NCBI GenBank assembly: GCA_003224235.1
Contig: QHYU01000176.1
Span: 1 to 64,000 of the forward strand
DNA: 64,000 bases
Source of the DNA: Acidobacteriota bacterium
Lineage (GTDB): Bacteria; Acidobacteriota; Terriglobia; Acidiferrales; UBA7541
Direction of reading: 5' to 3'
A model generated the notes under the pieces. It made no database searches, was not told the origin of the DNA, and worked only from the letters and a program-made list of their open reading frames with translations. Shown here piece by piece: positions 54,350 to 64,000 of the stretch (position 1 is the first letter of the stretch; every line of letters starts with the position of its first letter). The position numbers and the translations under genes were made by a program.

Positions 54350-54964
54350 TTGCGGGGACGTGAGCCGTCTGTCTGCGCGTGCCTGAGAACTGTGGGCTGC
54401 GCGGCGTGCCACATTCCGCGGCTGCCACTGACGAACCAAGGATGGATTTTCACCGAGCCCAATCCATACAATCCGTCGGGCAACCTGCGGCTCGGAGACG
54501 CGCCAACGCTGCGCGTGGATCTGACCAGCCACGAGCTGCCTCCGCCGCGCCTCAAGCCGGATGCCCACGGCGTGGTGTGGGTTCCGGCGTTCAGCGATCT
54601 GAAGCTGCACGACATCACCGCCGGCCCCAACGACCCCAACGCCGAGGCTCTCGATCAGAACCAGCCCGCGACCTCGAGCAAGTTCTTCGCCGGGAATACG
54701 AGGCTCCTGACACGCAAACTCTGGGGCGTGGCCAACTCCGGACCGTTCATGCACCACGGGAAATTCACCACCATGCGTGAAGCCGTGCTGGCCCACGCAG
54801 GGGAGGCATTCAGCTCGCGCCAGGCCTTTGAGGTGCTTCCAGCGTACGAAAAAGACTGCGTCATCGAATTCCTCAAGACGCTGCAAGTGCTGCCGCCCGG
54901 AACGAGGAGTCTCGTCGTGAACCAGGACTTCGAGAAGAAAGAGGGGTCGCACGACCCGGACTAG
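54350..54964 (+). pseudogene. C-terminal fragment of a di-haem cytochrome oxidoreductase
   Basis: 204 residues from a TTG, with no ribosome site. It keeps one c-haem site (CAACH) and the typical end of di-haem oxidoreductases: LWGVANSGPFMHHGKFTTMR, AVLAHAGEA, EKDCVIEFLKTLQVLPPGT. The N-terminal two-thirds, including the first haem domain and any signal peptide, are absent. The frame is open only back to the stop of the preceding secreted protein. It is therefore a truncated remnant that could not be exported as it stands. Confidence 0.7.
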
Positions 54965-55353
54965 CCCCGGCAACCGATCGGGGGGGAACCAGCGGATCAT
55001 GGGGTCAACTGGGCTGTGCCAAACTATTTTTTTTCGCACACACACCGCAGTTCAGCTACTGGCCGAGACCAAGACTACTGCCCCAAGATGAAACGGTATC
55101 TGGTTCGGGCGAACCAAGCACCCCGCGCGGGACCGACTACACCACCGACCGCGGACACCGAGCCGAGGTTCCACACGATTTGATAGTGGCGTGGTGTTCC
55201 GGCCGCACGAGCAGATAACCTTCCTCGCCAGAAGCCTCAAACGGTGCCCGCAGGCAAAGCTAATGCGCCCGAGCAGGTGCGAGACCGTTGGGGGGCGCGA
55301 TTCACAGGGGTTGCCTGATTTGCACAGGGGTGGAAAAAAAGCGAAGACGAGGC
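54965..55353. other. Gap with no recognisable gene
   Basis: About 390 bases between the oxidoreductase remnant and the rRNA promoter. It contains an 8-T run near 55026 but no matching stem. I see no coding frame, RNA or 16S rRNA sequence. Confidence 0.35.
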
Positions 55354-55381
55354 TTGACGGAATTTTTTAACTTGCTATACT
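55354..55381 (+). promoter_or_regulatory. Promoter of the 23S-5S rRNA unit
   Basis: TTGACG at 55354-55359, a 16-base spacer with an AT-rich part and TATACT at 55376-55381. An AAAAAAA run lies just upstream as an UP-like element. Transcription should begin near 55388. Confidence 0.7.
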
Positions 55382-55387
55382 TGCAGA

Positions 55388-55555
55388 TTGTCCAGCACCT
55401 GTGGGGCATGCTGGGGGCCATTGAGCTTACGGCAAGTAAGCCCGCAGTGAGGTCAGTCACGAATACAGGATAGATCGCAGTCGAGCATCGCGCAAAGCCG
55501 TCCTGATGTTGTGAGGACGGTTTGGCCCGGCGCTCGACGCCGGGTTTTTTGTTTT
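55388..55555 (+). ncRNA. Possible short leader RNA upstream of 23S
   Basis: Between the promoter and a strong terminator lie about 165 bases that can form several stems: CCAGCA/TGCTGG near 55392, GCTTAC/GTAAGC near 55426, and CCGTCCT/AGGACGG near 55498-55520. It could be a free small RNA or simply the attenuated rRNA leader. It is not clearly 6S RNA and matches no riboswitch that I can defend. Confidence 0.4.
55526..55555 (+). terminator. Intrinsic terminator between the rRNA promoter and 23S
   Basis: CCCGGCG pairs with CGCCGGG (55526-55532 and 55538-55544) across a CTCGA loop and is followed by TTTTTTGTTTT. It lies downstream of the only good promoter and before the boxA-like element. Confidence 0.75.
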
Positions 55556-55621
55556 CCGGCCGAGGGGAATCCCCTCGGCGTCCCGATCACATTGGGACAC
55601 TCCGCCGGGCGCGGAGAAAAA

Positions 55622-55640
55622 GTTCTTTGACAACTGAATA
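55622..55640 (+). promoter_or_regulatory. boxA-like antitermination element before 23S
   Basis: GTTCTTTGACAACTGAATA resembles the boxA element of rRNA leaders and 16S-23S spacers. It is followed by stem-loops (for example ATTACG...CGTAAT near 55650-55690) and then the 23S gene. It should recruit the Nus antitermination complex. Confidence 0.55.
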
Positions 55641-55809
55641 AGGCTGGCATTACGCGTCGCGCTCTTGCGAAAGACCGCGACGACGTAATCTGCAAATTCT
55701 GCTCGAGCAGAGCAATTTGTGGAAAGGCGAGCTTATCCATCCGTTTTTTTGTGCGTGTTCCGACTCGTTCGGGATGCGCCACCGAGACGACGCGTTGGGT
55801 AAGTTTTAT

Positions 55810-58780
<2,971 letters not shown>

Positions 58781-58937
58781 ATAAAACTTTCCCAAACCGT
58801 CGTCCGTCACGGCATGGCTCGTTCAGAGCAGGGCTTTAGCCATGTCAGACCATGCCTGACAGGATAAAAATCTCGGGGGTTTCAACCCCTGAGGTCGAGC
58901 AGGATTTGCAGTTCGTCAGCCTTATTCAGTTGCAGAG

Positions 58938-58960
58938 CCCGCCTCTTCAGAGGCGGGATA
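58938..58960 (+). terminator. Hairpin in the 23S-5S spacer
   Basis: A 9-bp stem CCCGCCTCT-tc-AGAGGCGGG with a weak ATATTTT tail, between 23S and 5S. It may slow polymerase or act in processing; a full terminator here would silence the 5S gene. Confidence 0.4.
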
Positions 58961-59025
58961 TTTTCAAAAGGCTCAAGGCTTGGGTCTGGCCGCTTTCCAG
59001 CCTCGAGCCTCCAGCTTCCAGAATT

Positions 59026-59143
59026 TCCTGGTGGCTATACCGCGGGGGTCACACCCGTTCCCATCCCGAACACGGTAGTTAAGCCCCGCTGGGCCGATGA
59101 TACTGCACGGGTAACTGTGTGGGAACGTAGGTCGCCGCCAGGA
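59026..59143 (+). rRNA. rrf: 5S ribosomal RNA
   Basis: 118 bases. The terminal stem is TCCTGGTGGC with GCCGCCAGGA, and the conserved core CCCGTTCCCATCCCGAACAC with the loop-E and helix-IV parts follows. It is 245 bases after the 23S gene on the same strand and is followed by a strong terminator. Confidence 0.96.
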
Positions 59144-59154
59144 TTAAAGACGCC

Positions 59155-59197
59155 AAGGGCCGAATTCGCATGTTGCGAGTTCGGCCCTTTTGTTTTT
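59155..59197 (+). terminator. Terminator of the rRNA unit
   Basis: AAGGGCCGAA...TTCGGCCCTT with a short loop and a TTTTGTTTTT tail, 12 bases after the 5S gene. Confidence 0.85.
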
Positions 59198-59643
59198 CCT
59201 AACCACAGCCTCCGGCTTCACCCCAATCGCCTCGTATAGCGCGGCCTGCTGGTACACGACTCCATCCTTAATGATTTTTAATCACGCGGCGAATGTCACT
59301 AATGTGAATCCTGGGAAAATGTGTCGCGGCGTCTCGCGAAGCTTCGGGACCGGCCGCGCTGGGGCGAATGGACTGGACGGACCGGAGCGTTCCAAATTAG
59401 TTAGCGGGGCAAGCCCGAGCCGTACCCCAGATGCGATCCAGCCAGCCGCTCATACTCTCTCGGCAATTCGCAAATCTTCGGATTGACGCCACACGCGGTT
59501 TGGGGCAAGATGCAAACGATAGCTGAAGCGTCAGTCTCGTGCCCGAGTAGCCAAGGCCTCTATCGACTGCCCGCGAACTTGATCCTGCCTTCAGCCTTAA
59601 GTCCCGTGGCAGTCCCTCCGCCATGGGCAGAAGGAGCCAACTG
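59198..59643. other. Gap with one possible gene remnant
   Basis: About 450 bases. On the minus strand at roughly 59201-59275 a short frame reads IKDGVVYQQAALYEAIGVKP, similar to the end of some amidohydrolases, but upstream sequence does not continue the family. The rest shows no gene or RNA. Confidence 0.3.
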
Positions 59644-60003
59644 GTGAAGAAGCTTTACGTGGGCAATCTGCCCTTTCAGTCCACGGAAGAGGAGCTGGGC
59701 AACTGGTTTTCCCAAGCGGGCGTGAGCGTCGCCAACGTCACTTTGGTGCGCGACCGCTTCTCTGGGCAGCCGCGCGGTTTTGGCTTCGTGGAAATCCATA
59801 GCGACGAAGAAGCCGAGCGCGCTATCCAGTCCCTGAACGGCCATGACTTCATGGGTCGAAATCTCGTGGTGAATGAGGCTCGACCGCCTAGAGAAGGCGG
59901 CGGTGGAGGCCGGGGAGGCCGCGGCGGATTCGCCGGCGGCGGCGGAAATCGGGGCGGTGGCGGCGGCCGGGGTGGTCGTGGCGGCGGGCGCCGCGACTGG
60001 TAG
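59644..60003 (+). CDS. RRM-type RNA-binding protein with Gly/Arg-rich tail
   Basis: 119 residues from the GTG at 59644, chosen because AAGGAG lies eight bases upstream; an ATG at 59623 has none. A single RNA-recognition motif has RNP2 (LYVGNLPF) and RNP1 ([10 protein letters not shown]). The last 35 residues are Gly/Arg-rich, as in eukaryotic and cyanobacterial cold-responsive RNA-binding proteins. It binds RNA in the cytoplasm, possibly in stress adaptation. It lies downstream of the rRNA genes but after their terminator. Confidence 0.93.
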   Translation: MKKLYVGNLPFQSTEEELGNWFSQAGVSVANVTLVRDRFSGQPRGFGFVEIHSDEEAERAIQSLNGHDFMGRNLVVNEARPPREGGGGGRGGRGGFAGGGGNRGGGGGRGGRGGGRRDW

Positions 60004-60104
60004 GACGTTTCGACCCATTCCCTCTGTTTTGGGAGTCGGGCTCTTCTTCTCCTAACTCAACTTGTAAAGTTAGGCGAAGGGATAGTTGTGCTCACAGTCG
60101 TATA

Positions 60105-62045
60105 TCAACTGTGATCGCTCCGAGGCAGGTTCAAGCGCTGGAGGAAAGTCGTGTAGCGCGGATCGGACCGCAAGGGATCGAGGCAGGGATCAATGAGGAC
60201 GCGGGTGATGCCGGTGTCGCGCTCTTTGTAGGCTTTTTCGAGCTGCTCAAAGGCTTTATCCCGGTAGCCGAGTTCAGTGTACAGTATCGCCCCGTGATAC
60301 GGCGAAACGTAGGCAGTCTTGGCGCGGCTCAGATAATTCACCAGGCGCCAGCGTCGCGCTCCCTGAATTCCGCCGGCGACGAAGGAGCGCTGGAGCCCTT
60401 TCACCGCCTCGTTCCACTTGACACCCGCCATCGTCATCGTCTTCACTTCCTCGGCGATTTCTTCCGCGTGCATGCCTTTCTGTTCGTAAATCCAGGAGAG
60501 ATAGAGATGGGCGGGCATGAAGGTCGGATCCATTTCCAGCGTTTTCTTGCACGCTTCGACAGCCTCGTCGTAGCGCCGCGCATCGTAAAGGATGTAGCCG
60601 ACCACCGAGTTGATCATTAAGGAAAGGGGATCGAGCTCGCGGGCCTTGCGAATTTCGGCGATGGCTTCGTCATGACGGCCCAGTTGTGACAGAAGCTCAG
60701 CGTACCACTGGTGAGTCGTAGCGTAGCCGGGGTTGAGTTCGATCGCCCGCCGGAACTCTTTCTCGGCATGGGTCCAGTCCCAGTCGAATTCGGAGGCGAT
60801 ACCCCCGAGAGAAGCGTGAGCGTCTGCCAGGCGGTCGTCAATTTCGATGGCCCGTGTGGCGGCCTCCCGTGCCTTCGCGGCCGCTTCCTTGGAAGGGATT
60901 CGCATCCAGCTCGAAAGGACCAGATAGGAATCGGCTAAGCCGACATAGGCAGGCGCATACTTCGGATCTTTCTGGATGGCCTGCTGGAAATACTCGATGC
61001 CCTTCTTCACGCCATCCACCGTGCGCTTGTTCCAGTAGTAGCGGCCCTTCAGGTAAGCCTCATGCGCTTCGGAATTCACCGGCGTCCGCGTCGCGGGAGA
61101 GGCGGGGAGCAGCTCGAGCTCGAGCGCCTGAGCGATGCGGCTGGCGACCTCACGCTGGATGGCCAGCACATCGGCGGCGTTGCGCTCATAGCTCTCGGCC
61201 CAGAGCGGAGTGTGGTCCCGGGAGCGGAGAAGCTGCGCATTGATGCGCACACGCCCGTTGGCGCGGCGGACGCTGCCTTCGAGGATGTAATCCACTCCGA
61301 GCTCACGCGAGATTTGGTCCGGCGTCTTCTGGGAGCGCTTGTACTGCATCGCGGAGCCCCGCTCGATGACTCCGAGCCGCCCGGAGTTCACCTGGGCAAG
61401 CTGTGTGATCATCTCGTCGGTGAGGCCTTCGCTGAAGTATTCCTGCTCGGGGTCTCCGCTCAGGTTCTCGAAGGGCAGCACGAGCAGCATCATTCGCGCC
61501 GCAGGACGTCGGGCCACCGACGAGGCGGCTCCTCGCAGGAAGTACAGCCCTACCCCCGCCAGCACGAGCGCCAGCAACGCCAGGGTGGCGATGAGCAGAG
61601 GGCGTCTGCCTGAGCGTTCGCCGCTCTCAGCGCGAAGCTCGGCGGAGGGAGCCTCGGTCGCCCGTGCCGTTTCCACGTCTGCCGGCTCCCCTTTGGCACC
61701 ATTTTCCAGCGGTTCGACCGTGGCAATAAAGCGGTAGCCGCGGCGGGGGATTGTCTCGATGAATCGGGGATGGTCAGCCGAATCACCGATTGCCTGGCGA
61801 AGTTTATTCAGCGTGGTGTTGAGGTTGGCGTCGAAATCAACGAAGGTATCGGCAGGCCACAACCGTTGTCGCAACTCTTCCCGCGTGACGATCCGACCCG
61901 CGTGCTCCAGCAGCAGAGCTAGAACCTGAAACAGTTTCTCCTGCAGCTTGAACCTTGCGCCCTGCTTGCGGATTTCGCCTGTGCGGAGTTCTACATCAAA
62001 GGTCCCAAAGCGTACCCACCGAGGTGATTGGTCCGGTTCACTCAT
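60105..62045 (-). CDS. Winged-helix/TPR membrane regulator, paralogue of the gene at 51599
   Basis: 646 residues from the ATG at 62045; an upstream start at 62081 is possible. A winged-helix domain (about 8-108; IPRRGYRFIATV) is followed by a helix near 152-170, a FlgO-like part (MLLVLPFENLSGDPEQEYFS) and several TPRs, ending LDPLRSDPRYTTFLQRLNLP. The domain order matches the gene at 51599, so the two are paralogues on either side of the rRNA genes. DNA binding by the winged helix and outside TPR contacts are inferred from related proteins. Confidence 0.9.
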   Translation of the reverse strand: MSEPDQSPRWVRFGTFDVELRTGEIRKQGARFKLQEKLFQVLALLLEHAGRIVTREELRQRLWPADTFVDFDANLNTTLNKLRQAIGDSADHPRFIETIPRRGYRFIATVEPLENGAKGEPADVETARATEAPSAELRAESGERSGRRPLLIATLALLALVLAGVGLYFLRGAASSVARRPAARMMLLVLPFENLSGDPEQEYFSEGLTDEMITQLAQVNSGRLGVIERGSAMQYKRSQKTPDQISRELGVDYILEGSVRRANGRVRINAQLLRSRDHTPLWAESYERNAADVLAIQREVASRIAQALELELLPASPATRTPVNSEAHEAYLKGRYYWNKRTVDGVKKGIEYFQQAIQKDPKYAPAYVGLADSYLVLSSWMRIPSKEAAAKAREAATRAIEIDDRLADAHASLGGIASEFDWDWTHAEKEFRRAIELNPGYATTHQWYAELLSQLGRHDEAIAEIRKARELDPLSLMINSVVGYILYDARRYDEAVEACKKTLEMDPTFMPAHLYLSWIYEQKGMHAEEIAEEVKTMTMAGVKWNEAVKGLQRSFVAGGIQGARRWRLVNYLSRAKTAYVSPYHGAILYTELGYRDKAFEQLEKAYKERDTGITRVLIDPCLDPLRSDPRYTTFLQRLNLPRSDHS

Positions 62046-62640
62046 GGGGCGATCCACAAACGCACGGTTCCACTTCACCATGCGCTAGGGTGCCGGTTCG
62101 GACTCGCCCAAGCACCCTCAATTGGAGAAGCCCGATCCCGGCCTCACGGTACGGAGTCGAGATGCGGATCTGCACCCCTTTCCTATTTCTTATTTAGACG
62201 AAGATTCCTTTGTTTTGTTTCATCTGAGTTCGCAACAGTATGGGAACTTGCCACGACCCTCCAAAATACCTTGCCTTGGCCAGGTCCAGTGTAGTCGGGG
62301 CATCTGCGCATACGAAAAATCGTAGAAAAATTCCAGAAATTGCGTGGAAGTTTGTAAACTGCACCCAAGTCCAGTTTCTCACTTCGTTCCAAGTTCCGCC
62401 TGGCACGTTCATTTACACCCGCAGCTGTGTCCCGGCCAAGGAGTTATGTGTTTAGGGCCGCTTTATCACTAATTGAGATGCAAGTTAGTTGCCATGCCAG
62501 CCCGCCTGCTGAGAACCGACCCATTCCCGCGGTCTACGGAGACCGCAGGAAAAAGGCGTGTAAAGCCGGGGGACGGAGAGTCCTCGAGTGGATTTCTGTT
62601 TGCGTAGCTGGAACATCTTCACCAGGCGGGAGGAGCCAAA
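62046..62640. other. AT-richer intergenic region without a recognised gene
   Basis: About 595 bases. The stretch 62165-62370 is AT-rich compared with its surroundings. A perfect hairpin GCGGTCT...AGACCGC lies near 62530. A TGGCACG with TTTAC downstream (62401-62416) resembles a sigma54 promoter but lacks the GC of the -12. No gene, tRNA or repeat array was found. Confidence 0.3.
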
Positions 62641-64000
62641 ATGAACAGGAATAGGAGCGGTAGGAGCTGGAGTACTAGGTTGCTGGGTCAGTCGTTGCTT
62701 CCCAAGCAGAGGAGGGATTGGGCGAGGCTCCTCAGGAGAATCTTGTTAGGCATCTGTGCAGCAGTGCTCGTTCCCGCCGCGGCCGTGCCCATCCATGCCC
62801 AGAGGCTCGATGGGACGCTTCGCGTCACGGTGTCGGATATAACCGGCGCCTCAGTGACCGACGCAAGGGTGACGGTCACCAATGAGGCGACGAAGGTTTC
62901 TGTTTCCACAAACGTGTCCAGCGAGGGAACCTACGTGCTCCCCAACCTGCTCGTTGGATCGTACTCCATCACCGTCGAGAAAGACGGTTTTAAGAAGTAC
63001 GTCGTCAAAAACGTCCAAGTGAATTCCAACCAGGTCACCGACGCCAAGGCCAAGATCGAAGTCGGCGACATTACCTCCATCGTGGAAGTGACGACCGGTG
63101 CAGAGCTAGTGCAGACCGACAGTTCCCAGCTCAGCAGCACCCTGGGTGGGCGCGTCGCGAATGAGGTGCCCATTAACACCCTCGGCGGTTCTGTCCTGGA
63201 ACTCGCGGTGGGTTTGCCCAATACCACGACGCAGGAAGGCGGCGTTCTGGGGTCCGGTGGTTCCATCGGCGGCACCCGACCACGTTTTAACGGCTTCAGT
63301 ATTGATGGAGTGGATGACAATCGTGCGGACGTAAATGGACCGATCACACCGGTCATTCAGGATTCCGTCGCGGAGTTCACGCTCCTCACCAACCAGTTCA
63401 GCGCCGAGAACGGGCACTCCGCTGGCGGGCAGTTTGCTATCACCACGAAGTCGGGCACAAATAACTGGCACGGGGAAGCCCACGAATACGATCGCAATCG
63501 CAATTACGATGCTCCTAACAATCAAGAAAAAGACCGTATAAAGGCGGGAACCCAGAAGGACAAAGATCGCTTTGATTATAACCGCTTGGGCGCAAGCGTT
63601 GGAGGGCCCATCATCAAGAACAGGCTCTTCATTTTCGGCGCCTATGAGTTTCAAAATAACGGTTTGGCGGCGAACAGCCCCACGGCCACTCTTCCCACAG
63701 CGGCGGGTCTTTCTGCATTGACCGCAATGGCTGCAAATTCCAAAGTAAAGGACATTCTGGCCCAGTTCCCGGTTGCCCCGTCAGCCACGGACGCTGTTAC
63801 AGTGAACGGCACTTCTATCCCGGTGGGGCAATTCCAGTCCATTGCTCCGAGCTTCACCAACCAGCACGATTTCATCGTCAACGCCGACTTGAACCTGGGC
63901 AAGCATCAGCTTCGCGACCGCGTTCTATATGACAGGTTCCGCGCGCCTGACTTCAATGCTGACTTGCCGCAGTCGCAGTTCCTGGGCACCAACGCCTTTG
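62641..64000 (+). CDS. TonB-dependent receptor with carboxypeptidase-regulatory domain (partial, Oar-like)
   Basis: At least 453 residues, cut by the right edge; the reading frame was translated by hand. AGGAG lies just before the ATG. A basic 32-residue N-region precedes a signal peptide (RILLGICAAVLVPAAAVPIH). The carboxypeptidase-regulatory domain follows (LRVTVSDITGASVTDARVTV to GSYSITVEKDGFKKY), then a plug domain with RPRFNGFSIDGVDDNR, VAEFTLLTNQFSAENG and GGQFAITTKSGTNNWHGEA. This family is greatly expanded in Acidobacteriota and takes up or handles large substrates at the outer membrane. The specific ligand is unknown. Confidence 0.9.
   Translation, partial: MNRNRSGRSWSTRLLGQSLLPKQRRDWARLLRRILLGICAAVLVPAAAVPIHAQRLDGTLRVTVSDITGASVTDARVTVTNEATKVSVSTNVSSEGTYVLPNLLVGSYSITVEKDGFKKYVVKNVQVNSNQVTDAKAKIEVGDITSIVEVTTGAELVQTDSSQLSSTLGGRVANEVPINTLGGSVLELAVGLPNTTTQEGGVLGSGGSIGGTRPRFNGFSIDGVDDNRADVNGPITPVIQDSVAEFTLLTNQFSAENGHSAGGQFAITTKSGTNNWHGEAHEYDRNRNYDAPNNQEKDRIKAGTQKDKDRFDYNRLGASVGGPIIKNRLFIFGAYEFQNNGLAANSPTATLPTAAGLSALTAMAANSKVKDILAQFPVAPSATDAVTVNGTSIPVGQFQSIAPSFTNQHDFIVNADLNLGKHQLRDRVLYDRFRAPDFNADLPQSQFLGTNAF

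Noticed and set aside
55440-55525. Cyclic-di-GMP riboswitch-like string GCGCAAAGCC in the rRNA leader
   Set aside because: The matching GEMM partner elements (GNRA hairpin and the AGGTAGC-type second hairpin) are absent, so the resemblance is to a short string only.
55388-55555. 6S RNA upstream of 23S
   Set aside because: Length and promoter would fit, but the 5' and 3' ends do not pair and the central-bubble architecture is not seen.
62395-62420. Sigma54-like promoter TGGCACG with TTTAC
   Set aside because: The GC of the -12 is missing and the next gene begins over 200 bases away.

Overview
The window looks like a chromosomal segment of an Acidobacteriota (probably Terriglobia-like) genome. 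This is an inference from gene content, not from a phylogeny. The pointers are an Oar-like TonB receptor with a carboxypeptidase-regulatory domain at the right end, a GWxTD protein, two winged-helix/TPR membrane regulators, a high-GC background and many short secreted proteins of unknown function. No CRISPR array, insertion sequence, 16S rRNA gene or convincing tRNA gene was seen.

Layout, left to right. 1-1840: end of an unidentified gene, a possibly leaderless methyltransferase, a cold-shock gene behind a long leader that contains an intrinsic terminator, and a small Tudor-like protein. 1975-7350: a lipid/polyketide cluster, with a dedicated ACP and ketosynthase on one strand and, divergently, a YceI lipid-binding protein, a type III polyketide synthase, an isoprenylcysteine-type methyltransferase and a flavin oxidoreductase. 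7572-9929: a degenerate receiver protein and a stand-alone cyanophycin-synthetase-like ATP-grasp enzyme. 10106-18371: an efflux operon (STAS-TolC fusion, EmrA, EmrB) followed by an ECF sigma factor and a thioesterase, and preceded by a GAF-GAF-sigma54 activator.

18424-28563: a GemA-like gene, then a compact arginine operon argR-C-B-D-F-G-H-A-J with a clear promoter and a palindromic candidate operator in front of argR. Overlapping start and stop codons join several genes. The acetylated pathway from glutamate to arginine is nearly complete here; only carbamoyl-phosphate synthase is absent, and argE is not needed because ArgJ recycles the acetyl group. 28598-40445: a membrane dipeptidase, an orphan MacA-type adaptor plus ATPase, a GWxTD protein with an outer-membrane-like partner, and a membrane histidine kinase/NtrC-type regulator pair. 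40725-50115: small, mostly secreted or membrane proteins, phosphate acetyltransferase, a pentapeptide-repeat protein and a membrane-anchored methyltransferase.

50215-54964: a short-chain dehydrogenase, a decayed C-terminal gene remnant, an attC-like palindrome, a winged-helix/TPR regulator, a small secreted protein and the C-terminal third of a di-haem oxidoreductase. 55354-59197: a 23S-5S rRNA unit with its own promoter, a terminator-bearing leader, a boxA-like element and a long processing stem, but no 16S gene. 59644-64000: an RRM-type RNA-binding protein, a second winged-helix/TPR regulator and the start of a TonB-dependent receptor that runs off the window.

The most interesting loci are the type III PKS cluster with its own ACP/ketosynthase, the STAS-TolC fusion with an internal ribosome-binding site, the unlinked 23S-5S operon with its terminator-bearing leader, the cold-shock leader terminator and the attC-like hairpin.
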